From positions 1,798,001 through 1,862,000 of the forward strand of contig JANVFP010000002.1 of NCBI GenBank assembly GCA_027919835.1: 64,000 nt of DNA, written 5' to 3'. The translations under genes and the position numbers were made by a program. Each line of letters opens with the position of its first letter. Within the stretch, counting starts at the first letter, position 1. The notes beneath the pieces were generated by a model. That model was not told the origin of the DNA, did no database searches, and saw only the letters and a list, made by a program, of their open reading frames with translations. Below are positions 22,614 to 35,300 of the stretch, one piece after another. This stretch comes from Lentinula raphanica. Taxonomy: Eukaryota; Basidiomycota; Agaricomycetes; Agaricales; Omphalotaceae.

Positions 22614-22990
22614 CACCAGTAATAGTTGCTGGCTGGCAGACCGTGTCCTCGCGGTCTCCAGCCCTCTAAAGTCGTTCCTCGTCGCCTATGTTATCCCTCC
22701 ATCGGTTCTTGTGGTCGTTGAGGTCGTTCCCGCAGTCCTGAGGTGTTAAGAAGGAGTGGTGGTGGTCGATGGGATGAAGGACGAGGAAGAAGAGGAACTG
22801 TGGGAAAAAGAGAAAGGCGGTGCTTCTGCGTTGAGATGCCGAGACGCCGAATAAGCGCCAGCTCGGCGAGGGCTCGGCCATTGATAGATAACACTTGTAG
22901 AGGTCGTTTAGGGATGAATAAATGACGGAAAAATACAGGAAAATAGTAGGAAAATCAGGAAAGATCAGAGGATGTGCTGTGAATATTTGA
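22614..22990 (-). mobile_element. remnant of retrotransposon internal sequence next to LTR copy 2
   Basis: The first ~130 bp match the internal sequence preceding LTR copy 1. The rest lacks recognisable pol motifs. Only the 3' end of the element survives. The region 22920-22990 contains short GGAAAATAG/GGAAAATCAGG repeats and may be host sequence. Confidence 0.4.
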
Positions 22991-23018
22991 GAAATTTCTG
23001 GGGGCTTGGAAGTACATG

Positions 23019-25215
23019 TTATGCTTCATAACAATCATCATAATCCAGCTTCACTCTTGGGCTAACAACATTGGTCGTGGCTAGATCAAGCTCCACCGTC
23101 AAGGAAATTCCACTAGCACGAAGATTCTTTCCAGCATCTACAGGATATTTGTTGACCTCCCGTACAGTACCAGTGATACCGTGATAATTTCCTTGAACTA
23201 CAAGCACGCGTACACCTATCCAAGGCTCCGGGCCTGTTTTTATCATATGCAAGTTTCGATTGATATTGAAGTAATCAAAAAACGTTTGGGTGTCAAGAAC
23301 GAGTTGATGCAGAGGTTCCATAGTCCTGATAAATGGGCAATATAGCATTCGCTTGCTAGCTGAGAAGAATATTGATACTCACCGTGCTAGAACAACTTGT
23401 GTATAATCCAGTTCAATCGAGCAATCACTTAGCGAAAGGTATACAACGAGACGAACGGACCCATGGCCGTTGGACCATGCCCTCTTGATCCTGCCTTGTG
23501 TCCGACTATGTATATCAGATCTCATGACCAAAACTTCAATATCTTTCAAGGGGGTATTCTGTACTGCAAGGGATGTGATCGAAGTGGTGAGCACGACCAA
23601 ATTGACATCGACCCATGACGCCTGGGGACGATATGATGATGTATGAAGATTTAATTCTTTAAGAGATTATGCGATGTTCAACTCACCACTGTATGAGCGT
23701 TGTCCAATATTAATCCGAGAACTCGACCGCTTTTCTCTCCGACTAGGCCCGTAGTATCAGCGAAAGGTCCAGCCACAACCTTCACATAATCCCCCGGTAC
23801 AAATTTCTTCACAAGACGTGCCATTGGCAAGACAGTAACCTCCTTCGTGTGGATATCTAATTCTATCTCCACCTCGCAGCTGTTTGGGAGCACAGCGCGG
23901 ATAACGCCATTGGTGCTGGTGGAGATCGCATCGGAGCCGTCGTCGAGTATATGGACCATTTCTCCTTCCTGAAACAGCCACGAGTCAGGAATCGGGAGAC
24001 TGTATTGACGCTCGAGAATTCTGGGATGACCACTCTTAAAGAGAAGCTCTCGATTGGCCGAGGAAATACTGTTTGCCACAGACAGGAATGCCGGAGGGAA
24101 GTAATCTACCAGAAGCCCAGACTGGAATGTGTTGTTGTCCCAGAGGAAGTAAGGCGCGTCATTCTCCAGGATATGTTTTTCGATTCCCGCAGCTTCTAGA
24201 GTGTCCAAAACAAGGTCCATGGGCGGACGAGAGTTGTAGTACGTTTGATGATAATTCCTGAACCGATGTAAACGGGGGACGAGCAAAACACAAATGCATG
24301 CACGGGCGGGAGTGACACGCAGACCGCGAACCAATCCTACGTCCCCCTTGTATATTCCGGATTTGATCTGCACCCACGTTCCTTCTGAGAATATGAACTT
24401 GTTTCGAGGTCGAACCCACAGACATGACTTGTGGTTTTCCGATGGTATGAGTTTCAAAGTATTGAGCTGAACATCGGATCGATTCGATAGGAATTCGAGG
24501 AGGTGGGAACTGAACTGTGGGAGCTTAGCTTCGAGGTAAAGGTAGTTACCCAGGCTGGAATTGACGAAAGCACAGCGAAGTTCGGATTCCAACACCGGGT
24601 TGTGCATCAGGTCATATAGAAGACCGTACTCTGATCCTGTCTATCATATCGGTTAAGTGTAGTGTTCGAATGTTGGGCTCAATGTCCTACCTTACACTTC
24701 ACCCCGAAAAGAGCCCAATCGTCCGCCTGATGTTCAATTTCCGGGAAAGCCTGTTCTAACCAGTCCCGGTCACGATCATTTAATGCTAGAATGTCATCTA
24801 GATCATTCATAGTCGGTTCGTCGTCGTGGTCATCCACCGTTTGAAACCCTTCGCCGATGCTTGCATGCGCTGCAACCTGGTTAACGTACGTGTCTTCGAG
24901 ATGTTGGAGGAACGAAGTGGTTGATACGTTGACACGCGGTGTACCGCTGATCGGTTGGGGTTGAATCGAAGGAGCCGCGGTCATGGCGTCGTCGTCGATG
25001 AATCCATCTTGAAAAGATTGTTTAAGGTCCAAAGTTGTACAAATGAAATTTGATGCCAAACCTTGGTGACCCAGTTCACTCTCGGATTCCTCAGACGCTT
25101 CGCCATCGGCTGCTTTGAGGTCAAGGAAACCTATGACCGTAGCATGGTCTTTCACAGTTCTATGCATACGTTGAGATTTTGTTTTCGACGCTTGAGGAGC
25201 GCGCTCTGGTTTTTC
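23019..25215 (-). pseudogene. central part of an Spt5-like NGN/KOW protein (interrupted by F3)
   Basis: Minus-strand exons: about 25215-24700 (acidic region, then DRDWLEQAFPEIEHQADDWA), 24640-23690, 23620-23385 and 23340-23025. The NGN-like segment continues into EYGLLYDLMHNPVLESELRC and NYLYLEAKLPQFSSHLLEFL. KOW motifs are seen at EGTWVQIKSGIYKGDVGLV, VPGDYVKVVAGPFADTTGLV and GVRVLVVQGNYHGITGTV. Canonical Spt5 binds RNA polymerase II during elongation; this is a diverged paralogue of the kind that is multicopy in Agaricomycetes, so its role is unknown. At 25215 the frame runs into F3. Skipping F3 and one GGTTTTTC copy joins it in frame to 38721-40092 (...LAMEKP then ERAPQASK...). Confidence 0.65.
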
Positions 25216-25549
25216 AGCTGATACTGTAAAGCTTTTGTAAAAAGACCTGATGAGTTATCCAGGAGCTTTTGAAAATAGTTGTGACGACACAGAGGGGGCT
25301 CCGGAAATGGCTCCGGGGGGTGGGCATGCCTGTCACCACCTGTCACATCTGACCTATATTTACTGTTTTGGGTAATTAATAATTATCCAGATATTAAATA
25401 AGCGGTACATTTGTAAAAAATCCTGATAAACTATAAAAATTCAAAAAAACCCAAAAAAACCTAATTAGGTCAAATCGGGGTATGTAAACAAAATAGCCTT
25501 ATATAGTAAAAAATGCTGTAGGATCTATCTAGGTGCTACACTGGATGCA

Positions 25550-26360
25550 ATTCTTCATAAGTTGTTGTACATAATAGTAAACAAATAGTAAACAACCGGG
25601 AAACAACATTAAAATAAGTTTGGCAACTTATAGAATACTCACTTTGAGTTCCCAAAATTTTTTGAAACCATATGTATACCTAAAGCTAAGTTACAGAACA
25701 GAAATTTAATATAAACTTACATTGAATATTTATTCTTATCAATTCAAGATAAGTTGAGAAAATTATTGTACATTGATGAGAAACAGATATTATAATATAA
25801 GAAATAGAAATAACCATATGTACACAATAAGTAAGGATTTAGAGTTAGAAAATATGAGATACAGATTGAAGAAACTTGCAAGACTTATTTTACAAAGATA
25901 TGAAACTTATTGTGATCAAATTAAGATAAGTTTCACAACTTACACTGAATGTGATTCTTTATAAGTTTTCATACATAATAGTAAACAGTTGAGAAATTAC
26001 ATTAAAATAAGTTTGGCAACTTAATGAATACTCATTGTGAGTTCTCAAATTTTTACAATTTCATATGTATACTCAAAGTTGCATTACATAGAGGAAAGTT
26101 CATATAAACTGATGTTGAATATGTATTTTGATAAATTCAAGGTGAGTTGAGATATTTATTGTACATTGATGAAGAACAAATGGTATAATGAAAAAAGAAA
26201 AGAGTTATTATATGTACAAGACAAGTACAAAATTAGAGAAAAAACTTATGATCTATAAATGAAAGAAATATAATATATAAGTAAAAAAAACTTGAAAGAT
26301 ATATTTTGAAAGATGTTATACTTATCTGAATTGAATCAAAATAAGTTTCACAACTTATTG
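25550..26360. repeat. subterminal ATAAGTTT..CAACTTAT motifs of the CACTA-like element
   Basis: A recurring motif in direct and inverted form: CATAAGTTGTTG near 25556, AATAAGTTTGGCAACTTAT near 25614, GATAAGTTTCACAACTTAC near 25923, AATAAGTTTGGCAACTTA near 26006, and AATAAGTTTCACAACTTATT near 26338. The mirror set lies at 35105-35915. Repeated subterminal motifs are where CACTA transposases bind, so this is the likely function. Confidence 0.6.
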
Positions 26361-27770
26361 AAAACTTATGCAGATAAATTTTCAGAATGTGTCTAGATTA
26401 TCCTATAATATAAGTAGCATTATCATAGGGTATACAAAAAATAAAGAATTAAAAAATTTATTCAAAATAAGTGTCCAAATTTAGGAAAAAATATCCTGCA
26501 TTTTGTAAAAACTTCAATGATAACATATTTATATAAAGTTTGCATGAAAAATTTGAGGCATTGGCTATACTCATGTTTAAACTTTATAATCATTAGCCTA
26601 AATTAAGATAGCAAATATATGCAAAATTTTCTAAAGAATAATTGTTGGAAGATTTCCAATAACATAGCAAAATTTATAAGATCAGTTATAAAGCAGAGTG
26701 GAAAAATATGTTAGACATAAATTAAATATTTTTAAAATCAATATTAACTGTATATTAGACTATATTGTGATAAAAACACAATAAATCCAACAACTTCTTG
26801 AGTATCTATAGAATGAATTATCACTGTTAAGTCAGATAAGGGATATTGAAAATATATAGAATAAATTATATAATAGTTGTTGAAAATTTGTATATGTTCT
26901 GCTGCCAATGTAAAAGTAAATTGTTAGAAAAACTTATTTTGATTAGATGAGTATAAATTTAGTACAGAGCAAAGGATAAAGCAGAAACCTTGGCTAAATA
27001 TAAATTAAGTAAGATAACAAATAATGTACAATCTTCAAATATATAATAAAAATAATAAAGCTATGGTTGGGATAATATTATAATAATGCTCTGGATTATT
27101 AAAAAAATGTTCAAAATAAGAAGCTCAACAAATTGATCAAAAATGATATATATATAATGTGACTGTGACACATGTTCCTTGAATTTGTTTAGTGTTTGAG
27201 AAGCAATAAAGAAAAAACTTATTTTAATTTGAGTGTAGCAAGATACAAAGAGTCAGGCACATGTGACATATATTCATATACCTGTATGGTATTTAAGCAG
27301 TAACAAAGGAAAATCTTATTTAACATGCTAGGACCTGTTTGGACAGTCACCACCATGTCTCAGACATGCCTAGGACCTGCTTGGACCTGCATGGACAGTT
27401 ACCACCATGTCTCAGACATGCTTGGACATGCTCGGACAGTCACCACCATGTCTCAGACGTGCTCGGACATGCTCGGACATGCTTGGACAGTCACTGGCAC
27501 CATGTCTCAGACATGCTCGGACCTGCTTGAACAGTCACCACCATGTCTCAGACATGCTTGGACATGCTCGGACAGTCACCACCATGTCTCAGACGTGCTC
27601 GGACATGCTCGGACATGCTTGGACAGTCACTGGCACCATGTCTCAGACATGCTCGGACCTGCTTGAACAGTCACCACCATGTCTCAGACATACTCAGACA
27701 TACTCGGACAGTCACCACCATGCCTCAGACATGCTAGGACCTGCTTGGACAGTCAGCACCATGTCTCAGA

Positions 27771-28052
27771 CATCAGGAAAAATATTCTCATCTCTAGAGT
27801 ACCCAGAGATACCCCCCAATTCCTAGGCTGCTCAGAGATTTTTGTGAACTTTGAAAGATCAAAAAACATCCTAGAGATCCTGAAAGATCCTGAAAGCATC
27901 TGAAAGCATCAGAAAGCACTAGAAAGCACCAGAAAGCACCCAGAGAATTTTTAGAAGCCTCAAAGAACCCAGATACTCTAGGCTCTCTGAGACTACCTAG
28001 GAATTGGGGGGTATCTCTGGGGACTCTAGAGATGAGAATATTTTTCCTGATG
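27771..28052. mobile_element. CATCAGG-family MITE, copy M5 (left arm)
   Basis: 282 bp with complete inverted termini; GA duplication (27769-27770, 28053-28054). Same sequence and mirror position as M7, apart from one extra G in a G run. Confidence 0.9.
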
Positions 28053-30486
28053 GACATGCTCAGAGCTGCTCGGATATGCTCGGACAGTCACCACCATGTC
28101 TTGGACATGCTTGGACCTGCTTGGACAGTCACCACCATGTTTCAGACATGCTCCCACATGCTCGGACAGTCACCACCATGCCATCTCAGATATGCTAGGA
28201 CCTGCTTGGACCTGCTCGGACAGTCACCACCATGGCTCAGACATGCTAGGACCTGCAGTCACCACCGTGTCTGAGCAGGTCCGAGCATGTCTGAGCAGGT
28301 CCAAGCATGTCTGAGCAGGTCCGAGCAGTCTGAGACATGGTGGTGACTGTCCGAGCAGGTCTGAGCATGTCCGAGACATGGTGGTGACTGTCCGAGCATG
28401 TCCAAGCAGCTCCTAGCATGTCTGAGACATGGTGGTGACTGTCCGAGTATGTCCAAGCAGGTCCGACTCGGAGCATGCCTGAGATATGGTGGTAACTGTC
28501 CGAGCATGTCCGAGCAGGTCGAGCATGTCTGAGACATGGTGGTGACTGTCCGAGCAGCTCTGAGCATGTCCAAGCTAGAACCTGTTTGGACAGTCACCAC
28601 CATGTCTCAGACATGCTCAGACCTGCTCAGATATGCTCGGACAGTCACCACCATGTCTCAGACATGCTAGGACCTGCTCAGACATACAGGGACATGCTCA
28701 GACCTGCTTGGACATGCTCAGAGCTGCTCGGACAGTCACCACCATGTCTCAAACTGCTCGGACCTGCTCAGACACCACCACCGTGTCTGAGCAGGTCCGA
28801 GCATGTCTGAGCCATGGTGGTGACTGTCCGAGCAGGTCCAAGCAGGTCCTAGCATATCTGAGATGGCATGGTGGTGACTGTCCGAGAATGTGGGAGCATG
28901 TCTGAAACATGGTGGTGACTGTCCAAGCAGGTCCAAGCATGTCCAAGACATGGTGGTGACTGTCCGAGCATATCCGAGCAGCTCTGAGCATGTCTGAGAC
29001 ATGGTGCTGACTGTCCAAGCAGGTCCTAGCATGTCTGAGCAGGTCCGAGCATGTCTGAGCAGGTCCGAGCAGTCTGAGACATGGTGGTGACTGTCCGAGC
29101 AGCTCTGAGCATGTCCAAGCAGGTCTGAGCATGTCCCTGCATGTCCAAGCAGGTCCTAGCATATCTGAGATGGCATGGTGGTGACTGTCCGAGCATGTGG
29201 GAGCATGTCTGAAACATGGTGGTGACTGTCTGAGCAGGTCCTAGCATATCTGAGACATGATGGTGACTGTCCGAGCATGTCCGAGCAGATCCTAGCATGT
29301 CCAAGCAGGTCCTAGCATGTCTGAGACATGGTGGTGCCAACGGTCCGAGCATGTCCGAGCAGGTCCTAGTATCTCTGAGACGTGGTGGTGACTGTCCAAG
29401 CAGGTCTGAGCATGTCCAAGCAGGTCCTAGCATGTCTGAGACATGGTGGTGACTGCAGGTCCTAGCATGTCTGAGCAGGTCTGAGCAGGTCTGAGCATGT
29501 CCGAGACATGGTGGTGACTGTCCGAGCATGTCCAAGCAGGTCCTAGCATGTCTGAGACATGGTGGTGACTGTCCGAGTATGTCCAAGCAGGTCCAAGCAG
29601 GTCCAAGCATGTCTGAGATATAGTGGTGACCGTCCGAGCATGTCCAAGCAGGTCGAGCATGTCTGAGACATGGTGGTGACTGTCCGAGCATGTCCTAGCA
29701 GGGCCTAGCATGTCCAAGACATGGAGGCAACTGTCCGAGCATGTCCGAGCAGGTCCGAGCATGTCTGAGACATGGTGGTGACTGACCGAGCATTTCCGAG
29801 ACATGGTGGTGACTGTCTGAGCATGTCCGAGCAGATCCTAGCATGTCCAAGCAGGTCCTAGCATGTCCGAGACATGGTGGTGACTGTCCGAGCATGTCCT
29901 AGCAGGGCCTAGCATGTCCAAGACATGGAGGCAACTGTCCGAGCATGTCCGAGCAGGTCCGAGCATGGTGACTGTCCGAGCATGTTCAAGCAGCTCCTAG
30001 CATGTCTGAGCCATGGTGGTGACTGTCTGAGCAGGTCCGAGCAGGTCCGAGCATGTCCGAGCATGTCCAAGCAGGTCCTAGCATGTCCGAGACATGGTGG
30101 TAACTGTCCGAGCATGTCCAAGCAGGTCCTAGCATGTCTGAGACATGGTGGTGACTGTCCGAGTATGTCCATACAGGTCCAAGCAGGTCCAAGCATGTCT
30201 GAGATATAGTAGTGAGTGTCCGAGCATGTCCGAGCATGTCTGAGATATAGTGGTGACCGTCCGAGCATGTCCAAGCAGGTCGAGCATGTCTGAGACATGG
30301 TGGTGACTGTCCAAGCATGTCCTAGCAGGGCCTAGCATGTCCAAGACATGGTGGCGACTGTCCGAGCATGTCCGAGCAGGTCCGAGCATTTCCGAGACAT
30401 GGTGGTGACTGTACGAGCATGTCCGAGACATGATGGTGACTGTCCGAGCATGTCCGAGCAGCTCCTAGCATGTCTGAGACATGGTG

Positions 30487-31518
30487 CATCAGGAAAAACA
30501 CTCTAGGCCTAGGCAACTGTGAGTCTCTTTGAGGCTCTCTAGAGGGCCTACATGCTTAGGAGAGCTAGAAAGCACTGAGGAAAATGGGCATTTCTTAGGC
30601 AACCTCAAAGGAATATACTTTGATCTGAGAGCACCTCAAGAAATGGCTAATTCCTAGAGACTCTGAAAGTACCTCAATGGCCTAGGTTGCCCAGGTAACA
30701 CAGGTCACTAAACTGCTTTGAAGTGCTTTGAGGGTCTTTGAGGGTCTTTGAGGATCTTTGAGTGTCTTTGCAGAGCTTTTTAGCAACTTTTAATATCAAA
30801 TTAAATGAAGAAAACATCACCCAAATAGGAAAATTACATAAGTGCATTACAGAACTTTCTTAATCTAGAAGATACATGCATCAAAAATTCCAATTGACAA
30901 CTTTGACAAGATCTTGTTTCAATGATATATTTGGCCTGCCACCGTGAACCATGTACAATCAAAAAGTTTGTCACATGGTCAAAACACATCTATAGCTATA
31001 TTAACTACATGTCTACATGTTGTATATGTTATCATATCTCAATGAAGAATTTTATATATAACATTCATAGATTAGATTCTCTATATAATTTGGTAATTTA
31101 AACAGTACATTACGAAATCTTGTAATTATATAAGTCTTACATAATATAATATGATTAGAGATTACATAATACTAGAATATGAAATAGAATAAAATAGAAT
31201 GTAATGTGAAATAGAAAGAAAAGGAATCAATTGATTTTTATTCATATTATTTGCTTTTGAAAGCATCCCAAAGCACCTCAAAGATCCTCAAAGACACTCA
31301 AAGATCCTCAAAGACACTCAAAGACCCTCAAAGATCCTCAAAGCACTTCAAAGCACCTCAAAGCACTCCAAAGAATACCTCAAGACTTTCAGGTGGCTGA
31401 GAGTGCCTAGGATTTGGGGGTATCTTTGCAGGCTTTGGGGGCTCCAAAGCCTTGAAAGGCTCTAGGGGGCCTGAGAGCAGCTTTTAGTGGCTGAGGGCTC
31501 AGTACATTTTTCCTGATG
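30487..31518. mobile_element. CATCAGG-family element, long copy M6
   Basis: 1032 bp with the family termini CATCAGGAAAAA / TTTTTCCTGATG and TG duplicated on both sides (30485-30486, 31519-31520). Subterminal regions carry arrays of CTTTGAGGGT (30715-30780) and the inverse AAAGA(C/T)CCTCA (31262-31375). The centre, 30790-31255, is AT-rich single-copy sequence absent from the short copies. No transposase or long open frame is seen. It sits in the loop between the palindrome arms. Confidence 0.8.
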
Positions 31519-32334
31519 TGGTGACTGTCCGAGTATGTCCGAGCAGGGCGAGCATGTCTGAGACATGGTGGTAACTGTCCGACCATGTGGGAGCATGTCT
31601 GAGACATGGTGGTGAATGTCCGAGCATGTTCGAGCATGTCTGAGATATAGTGGTGACCGTCCGAGCATGTCCAAGCAGGTCGAGCATGTCTGAGACATGG
31701 TGGTGACTGTCCAAACATGTCCTAGCAGGGCCTAGCATGTCCAAGACATGGTGGCGACTGTCTGAGCATGTCCGAGCAGGTCCGAGCATGTCTGAGACAT
31801 GGTGGTGACTGACCGAGCATTTCCGAGACATGGTGGTGACTGTACGAGCATGTCCGAGACATGGTGGTGACTGTCCGAGCATGTCCGAGCAGCTCCTAGC
31901 ATGTCTGAGACATGGTGGTGACTGTCCGAGTATGTCCGAGCAGGGCGAGCATGTCTGAGACATGGTGGTAACTGTCCGACCATGTGGGAGCAGATCTGAG
32001 ACATGGTGGTGACTGTCCGAGCATGTCCGAGCAGGTTCTAGCATGTCCGAGCAGGTTCTAGCATGTCCAAGACATGGTGCCAGTGACTGTCAAGCAGGTC
32101 CGAGCATGTCCGAGCAGGTCGAGCATGTCCGAGACATGGTGGTGACTGTCCGAGCAGGTTCTAGCCTGTCCAAGACATGGTGGTGACTGTCCAAGCAGGT
32201 CTGAGCATGTCTGAGACATGGTGGTGACTGTCCAAACAGGTTCTAGCAGTCACCACCATGATGTCTCAGACATGCTCAGACCTGCTCAGATATGCTCGGA
32301 CAGTCACCACCATGTCTCAGACATGCTAGGACCT

Positions 32335-35300
32335 GCTCAGACATGCAGGGACATGCTCAGACCTGCTTGGACATGCTCAGAGCTGCTCGGACAGTCACCA
32401 CCATGTCTCAGACTGCTCGGACCTGCTCAGACATGCTAGGACCTGCTTGGACAGTCAGCACCATGTCTCAGACATGCTCAGGGCTGCTCGGATATGCTCA
32501 GACAGTCACCACCATGTCTTGGACATGCTTGGACCTGCTTGGACAGTCACCACCATGTTTCAGACATGCTCCCACATTCTCGGACAGTCACCACCATGCC
32601 ATCTCAGATATGCTAGGACCTGCTTGGACCTGCTCGGACAGTCACCACCATGGCTCAGACATGCTCGGACCTGCTCAGACACGGTGGTGGTGTCTGAGCA
32701 GGTCCGAGCAGTCTGAGACATGGTGGTGACTGTCCGAGCAGCTCTGAGCATGTCCAAGCAGGTCTGAGCATGTCCCTGTATGTCTGAGCAGGTCCTAGCA
32801 TGTCTGAGACATGGTGGTGACTGTCCGAGCATATCTGAGCAGGTCTGAGCATGTCTGAGACATGGTGGTGACTGTCCAAACAGGTTCTAGCTTGGACATG
32901 CTCAGAGCTGCTCGGACAGTCACCACCATGTCTCAGACATGCTCGACCTGCTCGGACATGCTCGGACAGTTACCACCATATCTCAGGCATGCTCCGAGTC
33001 GGACCTGCTTGGACATACTCGGACAGTCACCACCATGTCTCAGACATGCTAGGAGCTGCTTGGACATGCTCGGACAGTCACCACCATGTCTCGGACATGC
33101 TCAGACCTGCTCGGACAGTCACCACCATGTCTCAGACTGCTCGGACCTGCTCAGACATGCTTGGACCTGCTCAGACATGCTCGGACCTGCTCAGACACGG
33201 TGGTGACTGCAGGTCCTAGCATGTCTGAGCCATGGTGGTGACTGTCCGAGCAGGTCCAAGCAGGTCCTAGCATATCTGAGATGGCATGGTGGTGACTGTC
33301 CGAGCATGTGGGAGCATGTCTGAAACATGGTGGTGACTGTCCAAGCAGGTCCAAGCATGTCCAAGACATGGTGGTGACTGTCCGAGCATATCCGAGCAGC
33401 TCTGAGCATGTCCATCAGGAAAAATATTCTCATCTCTAGAGTCCCCAGAGATACCCCCAATTCCTAGGTAGTCTCAGAGAGCCTAGAGTATCTGGGTTCT
33501 TTGAGGCTTCTAAAAATTCTCTGGGTGCTTTCTGGTGCTTTCTAGTGCTTTCTGATGCTTTCAGATGCTTTCAGGATCTTTCAGGATCTCTAGGATGTTT
33601 TTTGATCTTTCAAAGTTCACAAAAATCTCTGAGCAGCCTAGGAATTGGGGGGTATCTCTGGGTACTCTAGAGATGAGAATATTTTTCCTGATGTCTGAGA
33701 CATGGTGCTGACTGTCCAAGCAGGTCCTAGCATGTCTGAGGCATGGTGGTGACTGTCCGAGTATGTCTGAGTATGTCTGAGACATGGTGGTGACTGTTCA
33801 AGCAGGTCCGAGCATGTCTGAGACATGGTGCCAGTGACTGTCCAAGCATGTCCGAGCATGTCCGAGCACGTCTGAGACATGGTGGTGACTGTCCGAGCAT
33901 GTCCAAGCATGTCTGAGACATGGTGGTGACTGTTCAAGCAGGTCCGAGCATGTCTGAGACATGGTGCCAGTGACTGTCCAAGCATGTCCGAGCATGTCCG
34001 AGCACGTCTGAGACATGGTGGTGACTGTCCGAGCATGTCCAAGCATGTCTGAGACATGGTGGTAACTGTCCATGCAGGTCCAAGCAGGTCCTAGGCATGT
34101 CTGAGACATGGTGGTGACTGTCCAAACAGGTCCTAGCATGTTAAATAAGATTTTCCTTTGTTACTGCTTAAATACCATACAGGTATATGAATATATGTCA
34201 CATGTGCCTGACTCTTTGTATCTTGCTACACTCAAATTAAAATAAGTTTTTTCTTTATTGCTTCTCAAACACTAAACAAATTCAAGGAACATGTGTCACA
34301 GTCACATTATATATATATCATTTTTGATCAATTTGTTGAGCTTCTTATTTTGAACATTTTTTTAATAATCCAGAGCATTATTATAATATTATCCCAACCA
34401 TAGCTTTATTATTTTTATTATATATTTGAAGATTGTACATTATTTGTTATCTTACTTAATTTATATTTAGCCAAGGTTTCTGCTTTATCCTTTGCTCTGT
34501 ACTAAATTTATACTCATCTAATCAAAATAAGTTTTTCTAACAATTTACTTTTACATTGGCAGCAGAACATATACAAATTTTCAACAACTATTATATAATT
34601 TATTCTATATATTTTCAATATCCCTTATCTGACTTAACAGTGATAATTCATTCTATAGATACTCAAGAAGTTGTTGGATTTATTGTGTTTTTATCACAAT
34701 ATAGTCTAATATACAGTTAATATTGATTTTAAAAATATTTAATTTATGTCTAACATATTTTTCCACTCTGCTTTATAACTGATCTTATAAATTTTGCTAT
34801 GTTATTGGAAATCTTCCAACAATTATTCTTTAGAAAATTTTGCATATATTTGCTATCTTAATTTAGGCTAATGATTATAAAGTTTAAACATGAGTATAGC
34901 CAATGCCTCAAATTTTTCATGCAAACTTTATATAAATATGTTATCATTGAAGTTTTTACAAAATGCAGGATATTTTTTTCCTAAATTTGGACACTTATTT
35001 TGAATAAATTTTTTAATTCTTTATTTTTTGTATACCCTATGATAATGCTACTTATATTATAGGATAATCTAGACACATTCTGAAAATTTATCTGCATAAG
35101 TTTTCAATAAGTTGTGAAACTTATTTTGATTCAATTCAGATAAGTATAACATCTTTCAAAAATATATCTTTCAAGTTTTTTTTACTTATATATTATATTT
35201 CTTTCATTTATAGATCATAAGTTTTTTCTCTAATTTTGTACTTGTCTTGTACATATAATAACTCTTTTCTTTTTTCATTATACCATTTGTTCTTCATCAA

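Larger units (their letters stand above)
25539..29130 (+). repeat. left arm of the giant palindrome
   Basis: Pairs with 32335-35927. Coordinates of matching bases sum to 61466 at the outer end, 61464 near 27.3 kb and 61465 after the MITE. So only a few single-base indels separate the arms: a T run near 26310, an A run near 26475, and a G run in the MITE near 28010. The outer 1.8 kb is very AT-rich; the inner part is the satellite and MITE M5. The inner limit (about 29130) is where similarity becomes that of ordinary satellite units. Confidence 0.85.
27325..34141. repeat. satellite array in both orientations within the palindrome
   Basis: Diverged units of a core like ACAGTCACCACCATGTCTCA followed by GACATGCTCGGACCTGCTTG, in variable order and length (about 25-60 bp). 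Mostly plus orientation at 27325-28260, mixed at 28260-28790, the complement at 28790-32240, then mirrored again. Because units lack stop codons in several frames, they give open frames up to 221 residues on both strands with peptides such as MSQTC/SDSHHHVSDMLG. These are not called as genes: both strands and several frames are open at once, and there is no consistent codon pattern. The array is interrupted by M5, M6 and M7. Confidence 0.85.

Noticed and set aside
15331..25215. TET/JBP dioxygenase gene often linked to KDZ elements
   Set aside because: I looked for the HxD...H iron-binding pattern and neighbouring motifs in the frames around the KDZ gene and saw none.
25773..25964. 63-residue frame present in both palindrome arms
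   Set aside because: Present twice only because the arms are copies. Very AT-rich, with no motif and no similarity to a transposase.
27325..32240. Possible CRISPR-like array
   Set aside because: Units vary in length and sequence, have no constant spacer length, and occur in both orientations inside a eukaryotic transposon.
27325..34141. Long open frames (up to 221 residues) on both strands of the satellite
   Set aside because: Open simultaneously in several frames and on both strands because the repeat unit lacks stop codons. Peptides are simple repeats with no start or splice context.
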